A stretch of 64,000 bases of DNA. Origin: Lichina pygmaea (Eukaryota; Ascomycota; Lichinomycetes; Lichinales; Lichinaceae). This document shows positions 48,111 to 58,560 of this stretch, one piece after another. The translations under genes were made by a program, and so were the position numbers. The stretch covers positions 4,154,001 through 4,218,000 of the forward strand of contig OY730172.1 of assembly GCA_963422465.1 (NCBI GenBank), given 5' to 3'. A model generated the notes under the pieces. It was not told where the DNA came from and searched no databases. It worked only from the letters and a program-made list of their open reading frames with translations. How positions within the stretch are numbered: position 1 is the stretch's first letter; every line of letters starts with the position of its first letter.

Positions 48111-50243
48111 TCAATGTGTCACGTAGAAGCAGGGAGCGGAAGGCAGTCGCGAAGCAGTGACGACATCAAGCCCGAGACCATACGCACTCAGCTTTGGCGC
48201 CACTGTCGACTGGCCCTTCGCATTTGGCATTCTCCATGTGATGATACTTCGTCGGCGGGGTACGACCGACGGTGCTACCATAACTCTGTCAGTATCGCAG
48301 TCCGCTCGGCCGTTTCCGCCGGGATGCAAGTACCTGAGATTCGGCGTCCCGAAACCCGCCCAAGCCAAGTCGTTGTTGCATCGAGCACGGTTGGCGGCCA
48401 AGGTCGCCTCGAGGACGTCCGCGCGGACCGTGCGAAAGGGGTAGAGAGCAGAGCCGCCGTATGCCACGGCATTGTATTCGTTGGCACGGAATTCGCGGCG
48501 CTTCTGCGTCTCCTGCTTGAGACGCTTCTGCTCCGGCGTGTCGGCGTACCGCACTTGCATCAACAGCTGCTCTTGGCCGATTGCCTGTCCGTTGTATTTC
48601 TTGATGATCACATCGCATTCGTCCCGCGAGGCAAACCTACCGATTGACGAAGCATCAGCGTTGGGCGATGATTGGGCAGCAGCAGGGAATAGGATGAGGA
48701 CCAACCTGGCAAAACCAACGCCCTTGCTGTGACCCTTGAGGTCACGGATGATGCGGCTCGAGGTGCATTTGAACTCGTGGAAGACCGCCTCAAGCTCCTG
48801 CGCCGAGCAAGCTTATGTCAGGTTGGTGTTCTCGTCATCGTCATCCCGGTTGACTGGTCACTCACCACCTCAGTCATGCTCCGCGGAAGGTTGGAAACGT
48901 AGAGATTGGTCGAACCAGGGTCGGAGAAGCTCTTGAGACGAGCGTTGAATGACTCCTACGCCGTGTTAGCCCCGAGGGACGACACCGCAACGGAGTCCCA
49001 GCTCGGCCAGCAAAAACTCACCCGAGCAAAGCTGACTTCGTAGCCGAGGAAGTAGAAGCCGCGGATGCAGTTCTGCGCCTCTTCGATGGTACGATAGCAG
49101 GCGAAGCCGAATCTGAGACACGAGAAGTCAGCTGAGATTGCAACACCCCGGGCGGCGGGCAGTAGCAGCAGTAGCAGCAGCAGCGGGAACGGCCTACCCC
49201 TTGCAAGCGCCTGTCTGATTGTCGATCATCGCCTTCGAGTTGGCCACGTGGCCGAATCGGGCCGCATACATCAGGAGCATCTCGTCGGTCGTGTTCGGAT
49301 GCAGGCCGCGAATATAAACATTCGTCGTGCCCGTGGGATTCTCGAAGCAGTGCTGCAGTGTCTTGCGACAGCTCGAGACAGCTGGCACCGCTTGAGGGAT
49401 CGGCGGTGGGGCGCTCGTGACGGTGCGAAGATCGTTGGTCAGCTGGCGCACCGCCATGGCCTTGCCGATCTGCGACGGATCGATCTGAGGCATGAAGTGA
49501 TGCGGGGAGTGGGCGCCGTAGCCGTACTGCACGAGCGGTGACACGTCGGCACGAGCAATGACCACGTTCTGCCCGAGCCGGTTGGCGTCGCCGGCATCAG
49601 GCGTGTCCGGCGATGACACCTGCTCATCGCTATGACTGCCGATGGAGACCTGACGATCGTCCAAACCCGGCGGATCGCCGACAACGTGCTCCGGAACGGG
49701 AGCGAAGGCGCGCGGAGCCGGCGTCATGGGCGAGCCATGGCCGTACTCGAGTCCAAATCCACGCCGGTGATCGTACAGCGGCACACGGGCCGCATGACGG
49801 TCCGGCAGTGCCGGACCAGGCACCATGTTACCTGGGGATGGCATGCAGGCATATGGGCCGACGCCGGTAGGGGCATAGATGACGCCGTTGTGCATGAACA
49901 AAAGCCCCTGCTGGTTCGGGTGGCCATGCGTGGGCATGATGTTCACCTGAGGCGAGCTCACCGCCAGAGGCGGAAGAGGCGCGTTGGTCGGGCGCAGCCC
50001 TGGCCCATCTTGCATTGGCATACCAGCGAGGGCGTTGCTGAGCGCATTGACATCCGGCTGGTGAAGGCCGTTGCTGTTGTTGTTGTTGTTGTTGTTGCTG
50101 TTGTTGTTGTGACCCATCGGAGCTTGAGGCACCGGGTACGGGAGGTTGTCGATGGGCATAGGCGGATGCTGGGCCATGGGACCGTTCATCGCCGCGGACG
50201 GATTCATCCCCGCATTCGAGGCCGTCGCCATCGGAGTGATCAT
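48111..50243 (-). CDS. tandem-RRM RNA-binding protein, RBMS/MSSP type
   Basis: Exons on the minus strand 49198-50243, 49022-49112, 48866-48955, 48706-48797 and 48111-48636, giving 614 aa. The N-terminal 300 residues are disordered and rich in Pro, Gly, Asn, Met and His, with an Asn run coded by AAC repeats. RRM1: TNVYIRGLHPNTTDEMLLMY, CKGFGFACYRTIEEA. RRM2: TNLYVSNLPRSMTEVELEAV, SKGVGFARFASRDECD. The order and spacing match metazoan RBMS proteins and their fungal relatives, which bind A/U-rich RNA or single-stranded DNA. The C-terminal region includes a VAPSVVPRRRSIITWRMPN block. The ATG at 50243 follows directly on an AG acceptor (TTACTATTACCAG), so the 5' UTR probably has an intron. Confidence 0.88.
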
Positions 50244-53200
50244 CTGGTAATAGTAACATCAGCATCAATCGCTTCTGCCACCGAGGAGGTCCCTGGAGGC
50301 TGCCAATGTGTGGCCGCCCGGCAGCAGGAGACGGCGCACAGAACGACATCGGACGAAAGAGTCGAACGGATCTCGGACAAGCCAACATGGCCATATAAGG
50401 ATGCGAGTATTTGAGGGGACTCCACGTACCGTGCTGTCGATCTTGGACGATGGCGAAGTCGATGCGGCAACGTGTTCGACAATGGCGATGCCGGACACTA
50501 TCAGATCAATTCAGCCTCCAGGGTCAGCCGTTGGAGGTGACGCCGCCGTCGAACGTTGACAGACTTACCGACGTCTTTCAACCGCCAACGACGCTCTGTT
50601 TATATCCGAAGACAATGGTCCAAGCTGCTTTGGAAGCGGTCAGTCAAGTCATCGAGCATCGATGGGACGAGGTGATGGTGACGTACAGTTTCAATGGCAG
50701 AAGCGTATATCAAGAATCAAGAGCCAATGCGAGCTTCGCGGAGCCAAGGTCCCTGGTCTCGAGGCCAGACGAGCAAAGAAGCAATCTACCGTGTCGAAGG
50801 CGGATGATACGAGCGGCACGGTCGAATATGCGAGAAATCTGCGTGTCGATGACAGAAGCCAATGTCGAGGGGAGAAGAAGAGATGAGGACCGAAGACGAG
50901 ACGAGCTAGTAAACACGATTGTCGAGGGAAGGAATCTGGCCAATTTATATATGGTCGAGAGGCAATGGACGGGTTGGCGGACGAGTCAACGAACCATGGG
51001 ATAGAAGGTGCTGAAGAGAGAAGGTCCCAGCCGTTTGCGGTGACCAGCGTTGTCCGACGGGGCAGGAAGCAATCTGGCAGACTGTTGTGACGATGTCGAG
51101 CCTCTCCCGTTCCTGGCGTTCTCTCCGTTCGAAGTATATCGGGGCGAGGACAGGGATTAATGAGGATTCAGACAAGCAGCAACGACAACGTTCGTGTTCC
51201 GGATGGGGAGGAGGCCAACGATAACGATGGACGACTAAGCAAAAAGCCAAAGTAACAAGGGCGCTCCTCCCAGAAGAAGACAGACTCGGACCTCTCGACC
51301 GGTCGCCGTTTATGGACTGCGCTTACCACCGTTATGTATTGCGGTAGCAATGCCGAGTGACAAGATGCCCCTTCTGGCATGTACCAGGCCGTGGCACGGC
51401 ATCATTGAGCATGTCATATGTAGACGGTGATTGAAACAACAACAGCACGGATGACGACCGATGAGGTTGATGACGGTCCAAGAGGCGCACCTGCCGATTC
51501 CAGCACAGCCAAGCGAGGGACCGTCAACACCGCACCCTCCAGCGTTGAACTTTGTCATCGTGGACGGCAAGACTTGTCAAGCAGGACGGAGAGGTGGATA
51601 CTACTATACTGGTAGTAGTCTCGGTGGTCCTGGTGGTCCTGGTGGTCCTGGTGGTCCTGGTGGCATCAGGCGCAAGACAGCACACTCGGTGGGAGGCAGG
51701 TGACCAGCTCAAGCTTTGGAAGTCGCTACTGTACCGGGTGTAACCCAGCTCTGGACCGCTGAGGCGCTGCATAGGTTCTTCTCTGGCCGCTGCTCTATCT
51801 CCAGGGATATATCCATCTCGTCGTTCCCCCATTCAGCTGCTTGACATTGAATCCGGCAACCCTAACCCCCCCCCCACCACATATCTGCAGCTCCTCGGAA
51901 GGAGGAATAGTGATAGGAGTACGCTAATACGGTGGAAGTCCTCCGGTAGCCTAGCCCAATTTGGGTGCAGGATCTGGCGCGGTGCCACCTGCAGTCACAG
52001 GAAGAGCCCCCGCAGCTGCTCCTGAAGACGAGAGACGGGTCATGCTGGACGATTAAGAAGCAGGGCCATGGCTGAGAGAGAGCGGGTTGGCAGTCTCGTC
52101 TCATCCGGGGATGCTGGACCAACGAACGTATGGGTGGCCGACGTGGAAGGAAGGCCACACCCAATCGAAGCCGGCAGGGAACCCAGATCATCCCGCCGCA
52201 CATCGAAGCTGCCCTGGCTTTAGCGACCGATCCTCGTCAAGGGTCCGGAAAGTGCGTCGAGATTTCTCGGTTCAGATTGGCTCCGCGGAGATCCAGCCAT
52301 CAGACCTCAAGGGACCGAAAGGAAAAGACCAGCCTCAGGAGTGGTCACAGTCTGGGTTTGGTTCGCGCGAGGGGCTGCAGGTCGAACAAGCGCCCATGTC
52401 AAACGAGCGTATCTTCTGACCGTTGCGGCTCGACGGCACTCAGATGTGGAAGCCCAACTGCCGGCGACGATGCTTTGTGCCGGCAGCGCTGGTACAACTT
52501 GAAGTGCAAGTAGACGTCCGCGGACCGCCTGAGAGAGGGAGTTGTCTGATCTTCGAGAGTGTTCGGTGACCGCCCCACAGTCTAGCCTCCAAGCGTGTCC
52601 GACTCGCAGACAAGGTCAGAGCTAGCGCACGACTGATCGACGCTCGTACCGCGCCGAGCTGCCAGGAATGCATCTCACACGCAGAGGCGCCAGAAAGTGA
52701 TGCTCCGAAAATCCCTTGGCCTGCTGGTGAAGCTGCTGTGCGTCCGCGGCAGGTAAGGGCGGTGTGACAAGATAATATAAGCGGATCAGTTGCTGCAGGA
52801 GTGCCTGCAAGCATGTACGACAAACTCGTACGTGAAAGTAATGACACGTCAGGAAGTGAAATATTAACCATGTATTGCGACCCTGGTTGCAGTAAAGCCA
52901 AAGCTGCGCAGCAAAGGTGATGGGCCGAAAGGGCTCCTTCAAGAGAGGACCCGACTCTGATGTGCTCGCGCCCAGAATCGACCTCCTCCTCAGCTAGACA
53001 TGGCAGGAATCAAATGGGTGTCGGTCGACTTCTTGATGAAACAATCACCAAGGAAGACCGTATCTGCTGGGTGCTAACGCTTTGAAGCGTCGATATGCAG
53101 CCCAACATGGCTGGACGCAGAGCCCCATGGAGGGGGGGTGTTGACATGGGTCCTCAGAAGAAAGGCTGGGCCTGACTCCCAGGTCTAAAGAGCCGTCTTT

Positions 53201-53821
53201 AGCTCCGAGGACGAAGAGACCACAACAACTGCTGCAAAATGCACGTGAGACTGGACGGTTGTGACAAGTCTCCCGTCTCGCTAACGGCTTTGCATGTTGC
53301 GCCTGTCCAAAGATACAGCCATGCAGTGTCACCGTACAGTACAAACTTAGTCGATCAAGCATCACAATTGTCGTTCAGCCCAAGATGCGCCACCCAACGA
53401 GCGCCACCGGTACGAGGCGGGTTCACTTACTGATATTCCTGCGGGAAGGTAACAACATCTCGTGACAAATGCCGAGCATCCAGCCAGTCCAACCGTGGTC
53501 CATGACATTTTTCTTACCATCTGGCCTGCCCTCGGTTTGCGGAAGTGAATAGGGAAACCAAGATAGATACTTATGCTATATCGAAAGTATGATATGGTAA
53601 GACCCGGGTTAATGAGTCAGCCAGGCTCTATGATATGAGTCAGCGAATCGATTTCCGGACAAGTACCGGTAGCTCCGTACTGTACGTATGTAAAGGGTGG
53701 CGGGAGGAGTACGTATGGCTGACTCAGCCTCTCTCTGAGCGTCATAGTACCGAGTTGCCCTACATCTACCAGCAAAGATACAGAAGTAACTTCTCAACCT
53801 CTCCACGATCCGAACTAACAA
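50244..53821. other. long intergenic stretch
   Basis: 3.6 kb. The left few hundred bases are promoter and leader of the RRM gene. The remainder has many short overlapping frames without domain features. There is a 9-bp GGTGGTCCT minisatellite at 51624-51663. I cannot support a gene here. Confidence 0.55.
51624..51663 (+). repeat. 9-bp minisatellite (GGTGGTCCT)
   Basis: Four to five perfect adjacent copies. Confidence 0.9.
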
Positions 53822-53833
53822 GGGGATACGGTG

Positions 53834-53971
53834 ATTGATCGATTGATTGATTGATTGAAGTCTTCCACCGTTCTAAAACTACGGTAGCTGACTAGATTAT
53901 GCCGGGAGTAGCAATAGTAATTTGAAAGGATAAAACCGTCTTCGGGGCAAAAACAGGGGGGGGGGGGGGGG
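53834..53971 (-). mobile_element. 5'-truncated LINE copy (family 2), 138 bp
   Basis: Flanked by the perfect 12-bp duplication GGGGATACGGTG (53822-53833 and 53972-53983). On the minus strand the 3' end is a (CAAT)n tail. The body (TTCTAAAACTA..GCTGACTAGATTATGC..GGGGCAAAAAC on plus) matches the 3' ends of the copies at 56289 and 58042. A G run of 16 or more bases marks the truncated 5' end. Confidence 0.85.
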
Positions 53972-54139
53972 GGGGATACGGTGCTTGCACAGCGAAGATT
54001 ACTATCATAGTTGGCCATATTCAGATCTACCCCTCCCGGCAGGCATTTTACACATCTGGCTATCAGTGCCCTCCTTCTAAGTACATCTACGACGCCTTCC
54101 CAGAAGAGCTACCCAAGGTACCTTCTTTATGAGGGAACG

Positions 54140-55820
54140 ATGTCGTCCTCGTTCCACCAATCCGATTTGGATCTCTGCTATCATCAACTTTCTCAAAGTC
54201 CTAATGCTTCTGTCATCTCTTGGCTCGATCAGTGCCCTTATCCTACAAGTCCCGACCAGGTCGACCTCACTCTTGAGGAGCAGTTTTTCGAAGTTGGCGA
54301 GAGTAAGTACTCGAGGCACCCGCTGAATACCACTCTGACTAGAGGAGCACCCCAATCGATTACGGCGATGTACAGCCCGACCAAGAGGCCTAGAAACGAA
54401 GGAAGTGATGAGGGTAGCGGGTTTCCGATAGCACGAACTCCCCCGCCGCCCATCAGGCGTCGGCCAGATCTCACACGCCCTCCATTGACGGTGCCCCTTA
54501 CTACGGGAGTAGACGAATCATCACAAGCACCATCGTCCCCTCGGACCAGTCAGAACAGATCGACAGGAAGCAACTCTCGTCAGCAAAAAAACGCTGTCAA
54601 GAAGGTCCTTCATCTCCGCTCCTTTGATACGCCGGTCCGATACCGACCATTGGACGAGGAAGTACTGCCTATTGCAATGAAAGCATTAGTGCAGACAATC
54701 GCTGCAGTTTCCGACAGTCAAGGGGGAATTTTCCCTAACCAGACCAAGGTAAGCATCCTCCCTTGTTAAGCTAAGAGAGCTCATGTGTTTTAGGGCCAAG
54801 ATGTTCAACGTCCCGAAAAGGAGAAAGATGCAGACTTGTTCTCCAATCATGTTCATGCAGTGCTCATGGAGATTGTCAGTGCTACGAAAGGTGCCTTAGA
54901 ATGGAATCGTTCAGAATCAGCGTGGACCCTCCTGGTTCACTATCCGATGCTGAAGCTGGCAATTTCGGGTCTCCCAAACATTGACGTCGAACTGATGTAA
55001 GTCTTACCTTTTTCTCTACTCTCAACCGACTAGTCATCACGGGACACTGTACCAAGATCTCCAGAGTTCAAAGTTACTAAGCTTTCACAGCACTACTGCG
55101 CAAATGCTGCCAGCCTTCCTACCGAAGCTCACCCCACCAACCACAACTCGATCTACCTCAAAACTCTCCACCGAAGCAGCAATGTCTCAAGGAAAGATGG
55201 TGGACCTTGCACTCTTATTGTGGCCGAAGCCCATTTCTTCCTCTATCTTGGCAGCTGCCATGGATTCCCTTATCCCAACATTACCACTCGACGAATGTTG
55301 TCTAAGTCAGACAGATTACGGCCCTTTATCCACATACCCAGCTCCTGTCGCAATCGAGACAAAGATGGCCAGTGGCAATATGGAGGAAGCTCGGATCCAG
55401 CTGGGTATCTGGACATCTGCATGGTTCCTCCGGATGCACAAGTTAATAAGGGAGCCAAAGACAACTGTCATGGCGGTACCAGTCATCATGGTACAAGGCC
55501 CGTGGTGGTTTGCGTATTTCGCATGCGAGACAGAGCAGGGTATCGTAAGTCTTTTGTTTTTTTGTTCCAAGTACAAATTGACTAATACCAGTACAACACT
55601 ATGTTTTCTGGGCAAATGTCGACTTTTTCTGATCAACTTCATCTGGCTAATATAACTTGGAGGGTAGGTGTTACATGGCCCACAACGTCTTGGAGAGACA
55701 AATACGAGCTACGGCATCTACACTCTGCTCGCATGTTTGAAGTCGATCGGAGAATGGCTAGATGGGCCATTCAAGCAATGGTTTTCGCGAGAAATTCTGG
55801 GTTTAGCAAAGCTAGATTAA
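54140..55820 (+). CDS. PD-(D/E)XK nuclease-like protein of the fungal multicopy family
   Basis: Exons 54140-54748, 54794-54996, 55091-55544 and 55668-55820 (introns 45, 94 and 123 nt), 472 aa. The N-terminus SVISWLDQCPYPTSP is the usual start of this family. A disordered Pro/Ser/Arg region with KRPRNEG follows, then the nuclease-like core: GKMVDLALLLWP (first Asp), LSQTDYGPLSTYPAPVAIETK (E-x-K), EEARIQLGIWTSAWF, VMVQGPWWFAYFA. The last exon reads LGETNTSYGIYTLLACL, WLDGPFKQWFSREILGLA. The nuclease residues D...E-x-K are present, so it could be active; the biological role is unknown. It sits among LINE fragments, as members often do in variable regions. The frame is intact. Confidence 0.85.
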
Positions 55821-56276
55821 GGGATAGCTATGTCCACATCTTCGCAGATAACTTTGCTATCCGCATCGTGTCATTCATCGCTGACGCCAACAAGGGGTCG
55901 CGTATGCTCTCCTTGTACGACCGACTGACCGACTATACTGGTAGTCGTCTTTTATACTTGTGATGTTAGGGCGGGACTTTTTTTACGCCACATTTTGAGT
56001 CCCACCGAACAAAAGTTCTTTGTTGTCTGCAGTTTTTCCCTACGTACGGACCGTACATACATACGAAGGGGTACCTCCGTACATACGTACGTACCCCCTC
56101 CACGCACGTATCTTACTTCGGTGTCCCCCTCTTACAGTACTTCCATGCCCCCTTCGCTTATCACAAGTACTTCTAGTTTGGTGGCACTTCGAGGACAAAC
56201 TAAGTACTAGTAAAATAATAGGGCACCAGCTCACCAACCGCCCGACTCCACACACCACCGAAAATACATATGTACA
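55821..56276. other. intergenic, GTAC-rich
   Basis: No gene. Dense TACGTAC palindromes lie at 56038-56095. Confidence 0.55.
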
Positions 56277-56288
56277 AAGGTACCATAT

Positions 56289-57373
56289 GGTATTGTATTG
56301 AGATCCTACACCATTCTAAAACTAGCTAAGCTAGATTATGCTGGGAATACTATGAAAGTGGTAAGGAAACCTTTAGTCCAGGTGACTAGCCACCTGTCCC
56401 TAGGATGAAAACCTCCCTGTTGGGATAATCGGTGTCGGTGACACTTCAGAATGACGAGGCACTTAGAAGACAATAGGATCTTGTATTCAATAGGATGTAC
56501 TAAGACATTCGTCTACAATGAAAAATGAGAAAACCCTTCTTCCCAATCTAGGGTTAGCGCCCTTCTGTAAGTCACGTGGTATGACGTTGCAGATCGCCCA
56601 ACTTCAACACTCCCCTGCGGCCCCTGGGCAGGCACCATCCTACCAAGAGACTATAGAACAAAGAAAGTGACTGCCTGGCAGTCAAGCAGGGGGGAGGTGG
56701 TCCCGGGCCCAGGAGAACTGGGAGAGGAGGTCAAGCCGAAGGAACCACGGGGCCAGAGCGGCTGCTGCCCGATGGTCAGAGGTCAGCCGCTGGAAGTCAG
56801 TTGTAGCGGTTAGCTGCCGCAACACCAGTCGCTCCCTGGTGAACCGCCGGCACTGGAGGATCACATGTTTAGCTGTCTCCCACTGCCACCCGCAGGGGCA
56901 CGCCGGGGAGTCGAAGCCGGGGACCCGGCAGCGGTGGAGAAGGGCAGCAAGGCCAATCTTGCCTGTGCGGATCTGTGTCAGGATGCTGGTGTGTGCCTTC
57001 GGTAAGCCAGCGTGTAGTCGGAGCGCTGCCGTGTGGGGCATCTTGTCAGGCTTCCACATCCCCCCTCCTGGGTCAGGGTCAGTCAACCGGCGGGGGGGTG
57101 GTGGTCCCCCTTCTAGCTGTCGCCAGCGGTCCCAGCACCATTGCTCTGCTAGTTGGTAGGCGTGCCAGAGTGTTTGTGGCGGCGTAGAGTGGTGGCCCGT
57201 CGGGTGTTGTGTGGGGCCCTGCTGGGGGTTGTCCGACCAGGGGGGGAGGCCGAGACCTGTGGTGGAGTCCTCCCTCTGTTGTTGTTGCCGCCAGAGTACG
57301 TATGTACATCCTTGACCCACTTGTGGCGCGCCATGCCTGGTGTGGTGCCGGCGGCCCGTCGGCGACCTCGTCG
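56289..57373 (-). mobile_element. 5'-truncated LINE copy (family 2) with nested solo LTR
   Basis: Bounded by the perfect 12-bp duplication AAGGTACCATAT (56277-56288 and 57374-57385). On the minus strand it encodes the C-terminal end of a Tad/I-like ORF2: LPKAHTSILTQIRTGKIGLA, then the zinc knuckle CPCGWQWETAKHVILQC, ending at 56682. The 3' UTR follows and stops in a short (AATAC)n tail. It lacks endonuclease and reverse transcriptase (5' truncation typical of target-primed reverse transcription). A 192-bp LTR interrupts the 3' UTR. Confidence 0.9.
56418..56609. mobile_element. solo LTR (192 bp) inside the LINE copy
   Basis: Begins TGTTGGG and ends TTCAACA, so TG...CA with a 5-bp terminal inverted repeat TGTTG/CAACA. 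Flanked by the 5-bp duplication CTCCC (56413-56417 and 56610-56614). The related LINE copy near 58150 reads CCTCCC directly followed by CTGTGGCCCC, the uninterrupted state. Family: an LTR retrotransposon, Copia- or Gypsy-like; the LTR alone does not decide. It is a fossil with no internal region. Confidence 0.88.
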
Positions 57374-57385
57374 AAGGTACCATAT

Positions 57386-58030
57386 ATGACATCAAAATAA
57401 GATCTGACTTGACGGAAAAAGAGCTAGATATTAGATGCGACTAGGAAAAAATGCGACCGAAGGATGTGTGTTACATGATACCTCCAAGACTTATGAAGCT
57501 CATACATTGCTTGGCTTGAAGAAATACTTAGCTTTATGTGGTGGGGCTTGGCAAAGTGCATGTACTGATCTATGCGGGGGGCATTGAAGTAAGGGGGGCA
57601 CCGAAGTAAGACACGTGCATGGAGGGGGGGTACCGTAGTAATTGTCCGATCAATATCGCGTCCGCCAAGTACGTAAGCATGGCCTTCATCATTCATCATT
57701 CATCATCACCATCACCATCACCTCTCTCAGCAGTTGAGATTTACCGGAAGGAGAGGTGGACGAAAAGCAAGGTCCACGACGCCGCAAGACAAAGCCGACT
57801 CGGAGATCTCTTGATTTTCCATGTGGGGACAGGTGCGCCGAAGAATATCATCCTCGAGAGCGAGATAGCCAAGAGAGCCGAGAGAAGAGAAGAGTGACTT
57901 GGAGGGAAGCACAGGACGAATCGTGTTTCAGAATAGGTCAAGAAGCTTGTGATGGTGGTAGAGGGTGTTGCTCCATCCAGGGAGAAAAACTGATACAAGT
58001 CGCGAGTTCCCGTGAGGCATCGTTGGTGTC
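57386..58030. other. intergenic within accessory island
   Basis: No gene supported. A (CAT/CAC)n stretch lies at 57685-57720. Confidence 0.5.
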
Positions 58031-58041
58031 ACGTCTTACAT

Positions 58042-58234
58042 TGTATTGTATTGAAATCCTACTCCATTCTAAAGCTAGCTAGGCTAGATTATGCTGGGGA
58101 ACTGTAAGCTGGTAAGGAAACCTCCAGGTCTTCGACCCTAGGGCAAAAACCTCCCCTGTGGCCCCTGAGGGGGTGCCCTTCTGCCGAGATGCTGTAAACA
58201 AGGGAAGAGACTGCTGGGCGGTCAAACAAGAATT
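58042..58234 (-). mobile_element. 5'-truncated LINE copy (family 2), 193 bp
   Basis: Flanked by an 11-bp duplication, ACGTCTTACAT (58031-58041) and ATGTCTTACAT (58235-58245), differing only by one C/T. On the minus strand it holds only 3' UTR and an (ACAAT)n tail. It aligns with the copy at 56289 across CCATTCTAAA, GCTAGATTATGCTGGG and GGTAAGGAAACC and into the GGCCCCTG region. Confidence 0.88.
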
Positions 58235-58245
58235 ATGTCTTACAT

Positions 58246-58560
58246 CTGGTGTAGAGATGCTAGCAGTGGGTCAAAAAAAGGTGTATAGAGGGGAGAGAGA
58301 GGGGGAGGGGGAGGACCTTCAAACACCGCGGCGTGAGAGAATACTAGCGGACAGGAAAACTGGAAGACCGGATGAGAGCAGGGACGGGAAGCTGAAGAGA
58401 GGCAATGAGAGGTTCCAGCACAGAGAAAGATCCTCAGTTGTCTTGTATGCAAGATTGTAAAAGGCGGTCTAATCCCCTCGGGCCTCGTCATGTAGACATC
58501 TATAAGTATCATGTTACGCTGCAAGCGCAATATGCTCGAAAGATTATATGCAGGTTCTTG
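58246..58560. other. 3' flank of the P450 reductase gene
   Basis: 315 bp with no gene; probably 3' UTR, purine-rich at 58285-58420. Confidence 0.6.

Noticed and set aside
50662-53365. Several 70-150-aa frames on both strands
   Set aside because: Overlapping, domain-free and without splice continuity; taken as chance frames.
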